From the NCBI GenBank assembly GCA_000746015.1, contig JQKK01000010.1:62001-126000 (forward strand): a stretch of 64,000 bases of DNA, written 5' to 3'. The notes below the pieces were generated by a model that was not told the DNA's origin, did no database searches, and saw only the letters and a list, made by a program, of their open reading frames with translations. The stretch comes from Lachnospiraceae bacterium MA2020. GTDB lineage: Bacteria; Bacillota; Clostridia; Lachnospirales; Lachnospiraceae. Shown here in pieces: positions 44,505-53,804 of the stretch (its first letter is position 1; each line of letters begins with the position of its first letter). A program made the translations under genes and the position numbers.

Positions 44505-46085
44505 ATGAAAACGAAGAAAATAATGGCAGTTTTGCTTTCAACAGCTATGTCATTTGGAGTACTTAGCGGATGCGGAAGCTCTGCAAGTGCAAGAGGGACA
44601 GAGAACGCATCTTCAGAGTCAAGGGATGCAGACAATGCATTTGAAGTTGCAACAGTACGCTGGTCAGACTGGGGGGAGGATTATCATACAGGTTTTCCGG
44701 ATAAGTCAGCAGCAGAAAGCGGAGTTCAGATTAAGTGGAATACCATCATAAATTCCGACTGGACAGACAAAAAGTCTGTCATGATGGCAGGAAACGATCT
44801 TCCGGATGCATTCCTTGGCTCTATATGCTTTACAGAGTCAGATATCATGTCCAACTTGAATTCATTTGTGGCGCTTGATGATTATATAGAAGAGTATATG
44901 CCCAATTTTAGTAAAGTGATCAAGTCTGATCCTACGATGAAGGCCCTTGCATATTCTAGTGATGGGCATATATATGGACTTCCGGCAAAAAAACCATGCA
45001 GACCTATGATAGCAAATCAGATGTTTATCAATAAGACATGGCTTGACAATCTCTATCTTGAAGTACCGGAAACTTATGAAGAGTACTTGGAAGTTTTGAG
45101 AAAATTCAAGAGTGAAGATGCAAACGGAAATGGTGATAAGGGCGACGAGATCCCTTATGGAAGAGGCTATGCTGATCCGGTAATGTTTTATGGACTTCCA
45201 TTTGGAACAACTATCGGAGCAGACAATACCTACAGTATGACTATAAAGGATGGCAAGCCGGTATTTCTTCCTATATCAGATGAGTATAAGGAAGCTGTAA
45301 AGGCTATGCACGACGCTTATGCAGAGGGACTTATCGATAAGGAGATCTTCACAGAAGACGATTCTATGCGTGATGCAAAGCTTATGGCTGAGACACCTAT
45401 TATCGGAAGCGCATCCGGATGGACAGCAGACGCAACATTTGGCTCAAATCATGATCAGTATATAGCGCTTCCGGCACTTAAAGGTCCGGATGGACAGCAG
45501 TATATCTCATCTGATCCTGAGCACTGGAATTACAGCAGATATGAATTTGTAGTTACAAGTTCTTGCAAGGATCCGGGAAAGCTCCTTTCATGGATAGACA
45601 AATTCTATACAGAGGATGCTTCGATACAGAATTTCTACGGTTCATTTGATAAAGCTATAAAGAAAAATGAAGATGGTACATATAATGTTCTTGAACCTGA
45701 TGATGGCAACTCTGCAGATCTGTTTGCCTGGATCAATTCATTGAGAGATTTTGGTCCTAAGTATGTTGCTGATGACTTTAATGAAAAGGTAAAGTATGAT
45801 GGCGAAAATGGAGATGCACTTAAGCTTTCACTTGACAATGAGATGAAGCAATACGCAAAAGAGGCTTATCCTAATGTAAGCTACACTGTTGAACAGCTTA
45901 ATACACTTGCAACTCTGTATACTGATATAGAGGCATACATTGACTCAAGTCAGGCAACATGGGTTACAGATGGAGGCATTGATGAGCAGTGGGATGGTTA
46001 CATCAGTCAGCTTAAAATGATGGGACTTGATGATTTTCTGAAAATTCAAGATGATGCTTATAGCACATACAAATCAAATAAATAA
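44505..46085 (+). CDS. Extracellular solute-binding lipoprotein (LipO/YtcQ type)
   Basis: This 526-residue lipoprotein has lipobox LSGC (Cys 23). The long type-1 SBP of the LplB/LplC systems is recognised by VRWSDWGEDY, FLGSICFTESDI and INKTWLDNLY. The C-terminal region has WVTDGGIDEQWDGYISQLKM, usual in this family. AAAGGAG precedes the ATG. With the two permeases it imports an oligosaccharide; the adjacent GH31 suggests an alpha-linked glucoside or xyloside. No ATPase is encoded here. Confidence 0.93.
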   Translation: MKTKKIMAVLLSTAMSFGVLSGCGSSASARGTENASSESRDADNAFEVATVRWSDWGEDYHTGFPDKSAAESGVQIKWNTIINSDWTDKKSVMMAGNDLPDAFLGSICFTESDIMSNLNSFVALDDYIEEYMPNFSKVIKSDPTMKALAYSSDGHIYGLPAKKPCRPMIANQMFINKTWLDNLYLEVPETYEEYLEVLRKFKSEDANGNGDKGDEIPYGRGYADPVMFYGLPFGTTIGADNTYSMTIKDGKPVFLPISDEYKEAVKAMHDAYAEGLIDKEIFTEDDSMRDAKLMAETPIIGSASGWTADATFGSNHDQYIALPALKGPDGQQYISSDPEHWNYSRYEFVVTSSCKDPGKLLSWIDKFYTEDASIQNFYGSFDKAIKKNEDGTYNVLEPDDGNSADLFAWINSLRDFGPKYVADDFNEKVKYDGENGDALKLSLDNEMKQYAKEAYPNVSYTVEQLNTLATLYTDIEAYIDSSQATWVTDGGIDEQWDGYISQLKMMGLDDFLKIQDDAYSTYKSNK

Positions 46086-46115
46086 TAGTAGATATGATTG
46101 ATAGATAAGGAGTTA

Positions 46116-46150
46116 TAAGGGGTATGGAGCCAGCCTCCATATCCCTTTTT
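46116..46150 (+). terminator. Terminator/attenuator at the start of the GH31 gene
   Basis: AAGGGGTATGGAG pairs with CTCCATATCCCTT (one G-T wobble) around a CCAGC-type loop, then TTTTT. It covers the ATG at 46124. It probably ends most binding-protein transcripts and lets a fraction read into the GH31 gene. Confidence 0.75.
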
Positions 46151-48439
46151 GTGAATATGATGAATAAATACAGATTTACCGTTTTAACAGACAGACTTAT
46201 AAGGATGGAGTATCAGGAAAACGGAAAGTTTAACGATGAAAAAACATTAAGTGTATGTAATAGAGAATTCCCAAAGGTAGAATACGAGCTTAAGGATAGT
46301 GAAAACCTGCTTGAAATAGAGACTTCAGAGCTCATGTTGAAGTACGACAAAAGACCATTTACCTCTCATGGCTTGAGTATCACACTCAGATCAACAGGAG
46401 CAGTATGGAATTATGGCAAAATGTACGCCGGTGGAGAGAATCTTTTTGGAACTGCAAGAACCCTTGATATGACAGATGGACTTGTATTACTTGATGATGG
46501 TATATTTGCCAAAAACGGATTCACTTTTATAGATGATTCTGCAACTCCATTGATAGTAGATGGCGAGGTAAAGGAACGAAAGTGGGAATGCAGGGATATA
46601 TACTTTTTTGGATATGGTGATGATTTCTTTGGTGGATTAAAGGATTACTATGCTTTGACAGGAAATGTGCCAATGCTGCCAAGGTATGCGCTGGGCAACT
46701 GGTGGAGCAAATTTGAAAGATACAGCGAGCAAAGCTACATGGAAATGCTTGAAAGATTTGAAAAAGAAAAGGTTCCTCTTTCTGTTGCGGTACTTGATAT
46801 GGATTGGCATATAACAGATATAGATCCCAAATATGGCAATGGCTGGACAGGCTTTACGTGGAACAATGAGTTATTTCCGGATTATAAGAGGTTTTTACAA
46901 AAGCTGCATGAAAGAGGACTTGCTGTCACACTTAATCTTCACCCGGCGGATGGAATACGAGCTTGTGAAGGCATGTATGAAAAAGCAGCAAAGCGTGTGG
47001 GGATAGATCCGGATACGGAGGATACTGTAGAGTTTGATTTGACTGATCCTAAATTTAGAGATGCCTATTTTAAGGACGTGCTTGAACCCTATGAAAATGA
47101 TGGAGTAGATTTTTGGTGGATAGACTGGCAGCAGGGAAATAAGATGTCAAATAGTAACTTAGATCCGCTGTGGCTTTTAAATCATTATCATTTTGAAAAT
47201 CAGCAAAGCCGTGGAAAACGTGCGATGATTTTTTCTCGTTATTCGGGGATCGGCAGTCACAGATATCCGATCGGATTTTCGGGTGATACGGTGGCAAGTT
47301 GGAAGAGTCTGTCGCTTCAGCCATTTTTTACCTCTACGGCAAGCAATATAGGCTATGGCTGGTGGAGCCATGATATAGGAGGTCACATGCAGGGAGACAA
47401 GGACTTGGAAAGACTTGTCAGATGGATACAGTTTGGAGTATTTTCTCCGATAATGAGACTACATAGCTCAAATAGCCCATTTTTTATAAAAGAACCTGCA
47501 AAGCTTGAAGAACCATACAAGACTATAATCAAGCGATTTATGAGATTCAGGCATAGGATGCTGCCATATCTTTATACCATGAATTACAAAGCATATGCTG
47601 ACGGAGAGCCGCTTATACGTCCTGTATATTATTATTGTCCAAAGGACAAAGATGCATATGGTGTGGGCAATGAGTACTTTTTTGGAAGTGAATTGCTGGT
47701 AGGCGCGATAAGTGTTAAGGAAGACCGTGAGATTAAAATGTCATCGGTAAGATGCTTGATCCCTGAAGGAAGATACTATGATATCTTTACCGGAAGAATA
47801 TATGCCAAAAGACAGCTTAGGAAGCTTTATCGCAGCCTTGAGACTATACCTGTGCTTCTAAAAAGCGGAGGAATAGTTCCTTTGGCCGGTGAAGATGATA
47901 TGGATTCTTTTAAAAATCCTAGCGAATTGGAACTTCTTATAGGTGCGGGAGCTTCGGGAAGCTTTACTTTATATGAGGATGATGGTATATCAGCGGAATA
48001 TATAAATGGTAAATGCGTAAAAACGGATATAGCGATTGACTGGGTTGAAGATAGTAAAAGTATGACTATAACAATCGGGGGCGCACAGGGAGATATCTCA
48101 CTTATACCTTCTCAAAGGCATATCTTTATAAAACTATATGGTATTGAAAAGGCAGAAGGATATGATCCGGACAAAGCGGATCATACATTAGTGATAGATC
48201 TGGGTAATGTATCGGCAGAGGATGGTCATAGTATCACTATAAATAATGTTACACTTGCTGAAAATAGCTGGAAGGAAGAAGTATTTAAGATCATAGATCA
48301 TGTGTGGTGCGAGCTTAGGTATAAAGAGGAGGTAAACAATCTTTTGAATAATTGCAAAGGAAAGGAAGACTTCGATATGGAGCTCTCAGGGCTGGAAGTG
48401 CCTGAAATGCTGAAAGATGCTATAAGAGAAGTACTATGA
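46124..48439 (+). CDS. GH31 family glycosidase (alpha-glucosidase/xylosidase type)
   Basis: The protein has 771 residues from ATG 46124. GH31 motifs: VLDMDWHITDIDPKYGNGWT near residue 225, the nucleophile region FWWIDWQQG (D334), and FSGDTVASW, whose D388 is the likely acid/base. N-terminal and C-terminal beta-sandwich domains flank the barrel. There is no signal peptide, so it acts in the cytoplasm on sugars brought in by the preceding ABC importer. The start is uncertain: ATG 46124 lies inside a terminator stem after TAAGGAG (46107-46113), while MNKYRF at 46160 has no good site. The WWIDWQQ form, instead of the W-DMNE of classic alpha-glucosidases, marks a separate GH31 subfamily. Confidence 0.9.
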   Translation: MEPASISLFVNMMNKYRFTVLTDRLIRMEYQENGKFNDEKTLSVCNREFPKVEYELKDSENLLEIETSELMLKYDKRPFTSHGLSITLRSTGAVWNYGKMYAGGENLFGTARTLDMTDGLVLLDDGIFAKNGFTFIDDSATPLIVDGEVKERKWECRDIYFFGYGDDFFGGLKDYYALTGNVPMLPRYALGNWWSKFERYSEQSYMEMLERFEKEKVPLSVAVLDMDWHITDIDPKYGNGWTGFTWNNELFPDYKRFLQKLHERGLAVTLNLHPADGIRACEGMYEKAAKRVGIDPDTEDTVEFDLTDPKFRDAYFKDVLEPYENDGVDFWWIDWQQGNKMSNSNLDPLWLLNHYHFENQQSRGKRAMIFSRYSGIGSHRYPIGFSGDTVASWKSLSLQPFFTSTASNIGYGWWSHDIGGHMQGDKDLERLVRWIQFGVFSPIMRLHSSNSPFFIKEPAKLEEPYKTIIKRFMRFRHRMLPYLYTMNYKAYADGEPLIRPVYYYCPKDKDAYGVGNEYFFGSELLVGAISVKEDREIKMSSVRCLIPEGRYYDIFTGRIYAKRQLRKLYRSLETIPVLLKSGGIVPLAGEDDMDSFKNPSELELLIGAGASGSFTLYEDDGISAEYINGKCVKTDIAIDWVEDSKSMTITIGGAQGDISLIPSQRHIFIKLYGIEKAEGYDPDKADHTLVIDLGNVSAEDGHSITINNVTLAENSWKEEVFKIIDHVWCELRYKEEVNNLLNNCKGKEDFDMELSGLEVPEMLKDAIREVL

Positions 48440-48464
48440 TTAAACTTGATGATGGGGGATAAGA

Positions 48465-48501
48465 AAAGTGGTCTTGAGAGTCATACTCTCAAGACCACTT
48501 T
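48465..48501. terminator. Hairpin after the GH31 gene
   Basis: A perfect 17-bp stem, AAAGTGGTCTTGAGAGT with ACTCTCAAGACCACTTT, closed by CAT. Confidence 0.8.
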
Positions 48502-48525
48502 GTCGATGTTTCGACTCTTACCACA

Positions 48526-48650
48526 TCAAGCCAATGACTGCATGATATGTGCCACAAGTATGCCGCATGGCGTACCGATTACATATCCCATCAGAGCCAT
48601 GAGGATCCCGACAGGGACAAGTGAACTCGAATAAGAATAATAAAATTCCT
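48526..48650 (-). pseudogene. Remnant of a membrane-protein gene C-terminus
   Basis: On the minus strand a ~40-codon frame ends at TGA (48526-48528) and reads SSSLVPVGILMALMGYVIG, then GILVAHIMQSLA. This looks like the last membrane helix of a DUF819/permease-type protein. There is no start or upstream part; a stop lies ~45 codons before the end, near 48660. The hairpin at 48465 could have been its terminator. Confidence 0.45.
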
Positions 48651-48671
48651 TCTTAAATTGTGTTATTTTAA

Positions 48672-48776
48672 TTGTATGGTATACTATTATTTGATGAAAA
48701 GACGATCACTGTTTCCGATGATATCGGAATGGGTATCAAAGGCTTTGAGGACGGATGGCTTAAATACATAGATTGA
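48672..48776 (+). other. Possible 34-residue ORF or gene fragment
   Basis: An open frame from TTG 48672 to TGA 48776 reads DEKTITVSDDIGMGIKGFED, then GWLKYID. The composition looks protein-like but there is no ribosome binding site. It lies just before the Gfo/Idh gene, and the promoter-like GGTATACTATT overlaps its start. It may be a decayed gene end. Confidence 0.25.
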
Positions 48777-48790
48777 AAGATGGTGAAAAA

Positions 48791-49795
48791 ATGAAACTTG
48801 CGATTATAGGAACCGGTAAGATAGTACATGAGGCACTTTTTGCAGCGGAAGGACTTGAAAATATTGATATTACGGCAATCTTTGCCCGCCCACACAGCAG
48901 GGATAAGGCGGAGGGACTTGCGGAAAAATATGGAATAGCGGAAGTATTTACAGACTATGATGAACTGCTTGAAAAGAGCGGTGTAGATGCTGTGTATATA
49001 GGACTTGTGAACAGTGCGCACTATGAATATTCTAAAAAGGCGCTTGAAAAGGGAAAGCATGTAATACTTGAAAAGCCTTTTACTACGACTTACAAAGAAG
49101 CTGAGGAACTTGTAAATACAGCCAGAAAAAACGGAGTATTTGTACTTGAAGCTATTACGGTGCTTCACAATGAACTATATAAAAAGGCAGAAGAGAATCT
49201 TGATAAAATAGGACAGGTGAGGATAGTGCAGTGTAACTATTCACAGTATTCCTCAAGATATGATAATTATCTGAAAGGAGTAGTTGCGCCTGCGTTTGAT
49301 CCGGCACTTGGAGGCGGAGCCAAAGGAGATATAAATCTTTACAATATTTACTATTGTGTTGGGCTTTTTGGTGAGCCGGAGAGTGCGGTCTATACCTGCA
49401 ACAGAGGCTTTAATGGCGTAGATACGTCAGGTATTGCAGTATTTAAGTACCAGGATTTTGTGGCTTCATGTATAGGGGCAAAAGACTCCGCAAGCCCGTC
49501 ATACGTATGCATCCAGGGGGAAAAAGGTTTTATCCGCTTTGAAGGTACACCAAATACACCTTCAAAGCTCCATATTGAGTATCTTTCTGATGGAGAAGTA
49601 TCTGAAAAGCTCAATGCTTCAGGTGCAGTTGAAAGAAACATGAAAACACTGGAGTTTGAAAGAGGAGATATAAAGCATAGGATGACGCAGGAGTTTGTGG
49701 ATTTTGAGAAGATAATCTCTGATAACGATACAGCTCTCGCAGATAAGTACATGGATAAATCACTTGAAGTGATGAGAGTTTTAGAAATGATGTAA
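48791..49795 (+). CDS. Gfo/Idh/MocA family oxidoreductase
   Basis: This NAD(P)-dependent sugar oxidoreductase has 334 residues. The N-terminal Rossmann motif is LAIIGTGKIVHEALFAA, and the substrate/cofactor EKP motif is VILEKPFTTTYKEAEELV near residue 95. The C-terminal domain is GFO_IDH_MocA-like (DPALGGGAKGDINLYNIYY). ATG 48791 gives the canonical start; the frame is open from TTG 48773. Its place after the GH31 gene suggests a role in sugar conversion. The specific substrate is not determinable. Confidence 0.92.
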   Translation: MKLAIIGTGKIVHEALFAAEGLENIDITAIFARPHSRDKAEGLAEKYGIAEVFTDYDELLEKSGVDAVYIGLVNSAHYEYSKKALEKGKHVILEKPFTTTYKEAEELVNTARKNGVFVLEAITVLHNELYKKAEENLDKIGQVRIVQCNYSQYSSRYDNYLKGVVAPAFDPALGGGAKGDINLYNIYYCVGLFGEPESAVYTCNRGFNGVDTSGIAVFKYQDFVASCIGAKDSASPSYVCIQGEKGFIRFEGTPNTPSKLHIEYLSDGEVSEKLNASGAVERNMKTLEFERGDIKHRMTQEFVDFEKIISDNDTALADKYMDKSLEVMRVLEMM

Positions 49796-49805
49796 GGACT
49801 TTTGG

Positions 49806-49842
49806 GTGGATAGAAACATGATTTCTATCCACTTTTCTCTTT
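49806..49842 (+). terminator. Terminator of the oxidoreductase gene
   Basis: GTGGATAGAAA (49806-49816) pairs perfectly with TTTCTATCCAC (49822-49832), followed by TTTTCTCTTTT. Confidence 0.9.
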
Positions 49843-49913
49843 TATTTCAATAAAATTAAATATGTCTTGAAAAATTTTCTCAATAACGAATGTTTATATC
49901 TAGAGGTTAGAGA

Positions 49914-49942
49914 TTGCTAACACTCAACAAAGCTACTATACT
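49914..49942 (+). promoter_or_regulatory. Promoter of the MacB-like ABC operon
   Basis: TTGCTA (49914-49919), 17 bases, TATACT (49937-49942), about 60 bases before the permease start. Confidence 0.65.
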
Positions 49943-50001
49943 AAATAATTGGTATTCTTTTTAGCACAATTTATAACAATATAATTATAGGGAGAGTAAA
50001 T

Positions 50002-52323
50002 TTGCTGTTCAGAAATATGCTTAGGAATCTTATGAAAAATAAGGTTCAGTTTTTCTCGATATTCATAATGTCTTTTTTAGGTTTGTTTGTATTTGTGGGG
50101 ATGGACTCTGAAGTTGCAGGATATACGGCGGCAGAGGATGCATTCTATTCTAAATATGATCTTGCAGACATCTGGGTTACAGGAAAAGAATTTACTTCTA
50201 ATGATGTAACGAAGATCCAAAATATAAAGGGAATTGAAAATGCGGAGCGAAGGGCATCTGTAAAGGGAAAGGCAGTGCTCGAAAAGGGTGAGGCAGATAT
50301 ATATCTGAACTTCATCGAAAGTAACGATATCTCGCGTATCGGAGTGGTCGAGGGTGATGAGTACGAAAGTGGTGAAGGCGGTGTCTGGCTTGACTATATA
50401 TTTGCTGAAAAGAACGGTATAAAGGTAGGTGATGTAGTAAAGCTGAAGTACGAGGGCAAAGTATTTACCGAGATACTTCGAGGTAAGATACGGCATCCCG
50501 AATATGTTTATTATCTGCAGGATACAGCGGCAATGATGCCTGCATATGGAACGTATGGCATGGCATTTTTGGATTCTTCCGAAATCCCATCTGAGAAAAT
50601 ATTTTTTAATGAAGTGATCTGTGATGCGACAGATATTGATAATGTAAATGCTCTTTCTTCCGAAGAAAAAGCTGTGAAAAAACTTCTTGAAGGCAGGATA
50701 TATGATGCTCTTGATACTGACACACTTGCTGTTTTGGGAAAAGATGACCAGATGAGTTATCAGACCTTTAGGGCAGAGATGGAGCAGCACAAGGGCATGT
50801 CATTTATGTTTCCACTTGTTTTTATGATCATATCGGTACTTGGGATAATCACCACAATGACAAGGATGACAAAAAAGCAGAGGGTGGAGATAGGTACTCT
50901 CAAGGCATTGGGATTTTCGAAAGGAAGGATAACGCTTCACTACATATCATATGGATTTTTTCTGAGTCTCTTGGGAAGTGTATTGGGGGCAGCGGCAGGA
51001 TATAAGGCAATAGTCAAACTCACTCTTGATATGATGTCACAAACTTATCTGATACCGGGCGGAGGTGGGAAGCTTACGACTTCCGGGATATTTATGATAA
51101 CTGCTTCTGTCATAGTATCCACTCTTGTAAGCTTCCTTGCGTGCAGAGCGCAGCTTGAGCCGCCTCCGGCAGAAACACTTAAACCGGAAGCTCCAAAGGC
51201 TATGAAGCAGACATGGCTTGAAAAAAGTAAACTCTGGTTAAGTCTGAATTTTGAAACACAGTGGAATCTAAGAGACATAATCAGAAATAAAGTCAGGACA
51301 GGCATGGGAGTTGTAGGTGTTGCCGGATGTACAATGCTTATGCTTACAGCATTTGGATGTCTTGATTCTATCGAGTTTATAACCGACTGGATGTATGGTG
51401 AGCTTAATACCGCCAGCTATCAGATCATCATGAAAGAGGGTACGCCATATGCCGAAGCATATGAGTATGCAAGAAAATATAAAGGTCAGATGATGGAGAT
51501 TGAAGCGGCCGATTTTGAGGTTGGAGATTTAAGAAAAAGCGGCAATGTGACGGTAATAGAAAAAGGCAATTTTATGCACTTTGAAGGAGATCATTTTGAA
51601 CACCAAAAGCTGACCGAAACTGGAATTGCAATGTCTGCAAAGATGGCAGATTCACTCGGTATAAAAATGGGTGATTTTGTCAGATGGCACTTAAATGGAG
51701 ATGATAAATGGCAGAAGGACCGCATCGTTCAGATATATGCAAATCCGGGCACTCAGGGAATAACGATGTATCGTGATGAATATGAAAGACATGAATACAA
51801 TTTCAGACCGCTCACCATTCTTACAAATATAGATGCCCGGGCAGATCTTGAAGATGATGATCTGGTGACGGGAGTACAGGATACGAAAGCTATGATGGCA
51901 TCTATGGACAAGATGAAAGAAATGATGTACCTCATGATGGCGATATTTATATCCGGTGCGGTAATACTGGGTGTAGTCGTGCTTTATAATCAGGGTGTCC
52001 TTTCGTTTGTTGAGAAGTCCAGAGAGATGTCGACACTCAAAGTTCTTGGATTTTCCACGGCAAAGATAAGATGGATACTTCAGCTGCAAAATCTATGGGT
52101 GACAGCGGTAGGCGTTGCGGCAGGAATACCTTTAGGTAAACTGCTGCTTCACGGGATCATGTCGGACATGCCGGAATCTATGGATTATCGAGAAGTTGTA
52201 TATATGCCATCATATTTTTATGCGGTGGCAGGTACTGTTATTTTATCTGTGACAGTGAGCTTTATGTTGTCACGACGTGTAAAGAATATAAACATGGTTG
52301 AAGCATTAAAGGGGATTGAGTGA
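50002..52323 (+). CDS. MacB/FtsX-type ABC transporter permease
   Basis: This 773-residue protein has two FtsX-type halves. A membrane helix lies near the N-terminus (about 16-38), followed by a large extracellular domain, then a block of three helices with TRMTKKQRVEIGTLKALGFS as the coupling segment. The second half repeats this with FVEKSREMSTLKVLGFSTAK. The start is TTG 50002 with GGGAGAG (49990-49996) upstream; no closer ATG exists. It overlaps the adaptor gene by one base. Such systems export peptides or lipids or resist antimicrobials; the substrate is unknown. Confidence 0.92.
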   Translation: MLFRNMLRNLMKNKVQFFSIFIMSFLGLFVFVGMDSEVAGYTAAEDAFYSKYDLADIWVTGKEFTSNDVTKIQNIKGIENAERRASVKGKAVLEKGEADIYLNFIESNDISRIGVVEGDEYESGEGGVWLDYIFAEKNGIKVGDVVKLKYEGKVFTEILRGKIRHPEYVYYLQDTAAMMPAYGTYGMAFLDSSEIPSEKIFFNEVICDATDIDNVNALSSEEKAVKKLLEGRIYDALDTDTLAVLGKDDQMSYQTFRAEMEQHKGMSFMFPLVFMIISVLGIITTMTRMTKKQRVEIGTLKALGFSKGRITLHYISYGFFLSLLGSVLGAAAGYKAIVKLTLDMMSQTYLIPGGGGKLTTSGIFMITASVIVSTLVSFLACRAQLEPPPAETLKPEAPKAMKQTWLEKSKLWLSLNFETQWNLRDIIRNKVRTGMGVVGVAGCTMLMLTAFGCLDSIEFITDWMYGELNTASYQIIMKEGTPYAEAYEYARKYKGQMMEIEAADFEVGDLRKSGNVTVIEKGNFMHFEGDHFEHQKLTETGIAMSAKMADSLGIKMGDFVRWHLNGDDKWQKDRIVQIYANPGTQGITMYRDEYERHEYNFRPLTILTNIDARADLEDDDLVTGVQDTKAMMASMDKMKEMMYLMMAIFISGAVILGVVVLYNQGVLSFVEKSREMSTLKVLGFSTAKIRWILQLQNLWVTAVGVAAGIPLGKLLLHGIMSDMPESMDYREVVYMPSYFYAVAGTVILSVTVSFMLSRRVKNINMVEALKGIE

Positions 52324-53804
52324 TGAAAAGAAATCTTATATCAAAGCTTATTGGTGCAGCTTTTGTAATCGTATTATTGACAGGAACTGCAGTGCATGCT
52401 ATGGGCAGTGGGAAAACTTATATTGCTGCAGAAGTAAAGGAGACCGGGATCGTAGGCAAAGTGAAGGAAAGCGGAAAGATACACGGAGAGACAGATAAGA
52501 TCTATTACTCTACGGTTACGGCTCCTATAGAAGAGGTAAATGTCAGACTCGGTGACAGTGTAAGCAAAGATGATGTACTTGTGAAATATGACAGTACGGA
52601 TCTTCAAAGAGCAAAGGATGAGGCAGAGATAAGAACAGCTCAGTCAGAAGCTGACTATAGTGGAAGTGTAAAAAAAAGCGATTACTATGAAAGTAAGTAT
52701 AAAAAGGCGTTGAGTGATGACAGCACTTATGCACTGCTTTACTGGATGTACAGGGAAAAAGGAAATGATATATCTGAAGAAGAGTTCCAGCGCCAGTATA
52801 ATATACAGTGTCAGATTGATGCAGTTAATCGTGACATAGCCGAAAAGGAAAGACAGATATCTGACGAGCAGCATAGGAAAAACAAGGCTTCCGGATATGG
52901 TACTAAGGGCGAGGATGACTATTCTAAAAGAGATATCCGCAAGATCAAGAAGGCACAGAAGGAGATAGACAAGCTTAATACAGAGCTTGCAGAATTAAAA
53001 AAGCAGCTCTATGTAACATCAATGGGAAATGTAACGCCTGCTGAAAATGAAGAACTCAATGATGTCAACAACGTACTTGAGGACATCAGCAGAAACTGGT
53101 CTGAGACTAAAAATGAAAAGAGCACTTATGAAAACTATGTGCTGAATGATGATGAAAAGAGTGCTATAGAGAAGCAGGCAGAGCTCAGTCGCAAGGAAGA
53201 GGAAGAGACAAGGGAAGACTTAGATAAGGCTAACAGTGGTATCAAGTCTGATTTTGCAGGAGTCGTTACATCACTTGAGGTTGATGATGGGGCTTACGTT
53301 TCTAAGGGAGAGCCGCTGTTTACGATTGAAACCTCTGAAAGTATCGTTTGCAGGACTGATATAAGCAGATATGACATAATGAATGTTAAAGTCGGACAGG
53401 ATGCAGAAGTAAATATCTCCGGCAAAATATATAAGGGAAAAGTAAATAAGATAAAGTCACTTGCAAAGACAGACTCTTCTGATAAGAGCAAGGTTGAGGT
53501 GGATGTTTCTATAGATAATGCTTCTGATGCTGCGATAATAGGGCTTGAAGCGGATGTGACTATATTTACAGAGCAAAATAAAAGTGCCCTTGTGATCCCG
53601 GTTGAAGCGTTTTATAGCGATAGTGAGGGTGATTACTGTTATGTGATATCTGGCGGCAAAATAGAAAAGAAGTATGTTACTGCCGGCATAGATAATGGCG
53701 ATGATGTAGAGATAACGGAAGGTCTGGCAAAAGGTGATATAGTTGTGACAGACGCGATAACTGATGATGCTATAGGAGAAAGAGCAAAATATGTCATTGA
53801 TTGA
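52323..53804 (+). CDS. HlyD/RND-type membrane-fusion adaptor
   Basis: The protein has 493 residues. The N-terminal membrane anchor covers about 9-28. The barrel-sandwich (lipoyl-like) halves flank a long coiled coil of ~170 residues rich in K/E/D/Q: PIEEVNVRLGDSVSKDDVLV before it and FAGVVTSLEVDDGAYVSKGE after it. It links the permease to the cell wall or outside and is the Gram-positive counterpart of MacA. ATG 52323 overlaps the permease stop; GTG 52320 is an alternative. Confidence 0.9.
   Translation: MKRNLISKLIGAAFVIVLLTGTAVHAMGSGKTYIAAEVKETGIVGKVKESGKIHGETDKIYYSTVTAPIEEVNVRLGDSVSKDDVLVKYDSTDLQRAKDEAEIRTAQSEADYSGSVKKSDYYESKYKKALSDDSTYALLYWMYREKGNDISEEEFQRQYNIQCQIDAVNRDIAEKERQISDEQHRKNKASGYGTKGEDDYSKRDIRKIKKAQKEIDKLNTELAELKKQLYVTSMGNVTPAENEELNDVNNVLEDISRNWSETKNEKSTYENYVLNDDEKSAIEKQAELSRKEEEETREDLDKANSGIKSDFAGVVTSLEVDDGAYVSKGEPLFTIETSESIVCRTDISRYDIMNVKVGQDAEVNISGKIYKGKVNKIKSLAKTDSSDKSKVEVDVSIDNASDAAIIGLEADVTIFTEQNKSALVIPVEAFYSDSEGDYCYVISGGKIEKKYVTAGIDNGDDVEITEGLAKGDIVVTDAITDDAIGERAKYVID

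Noticed and set aside
50077-50790. 237-codon minus-strand ORF opposite the MacB-like permease
   Set aside because: I/C/F/R-rich shadow of a clearly coding plus strand with two FtsX domains.
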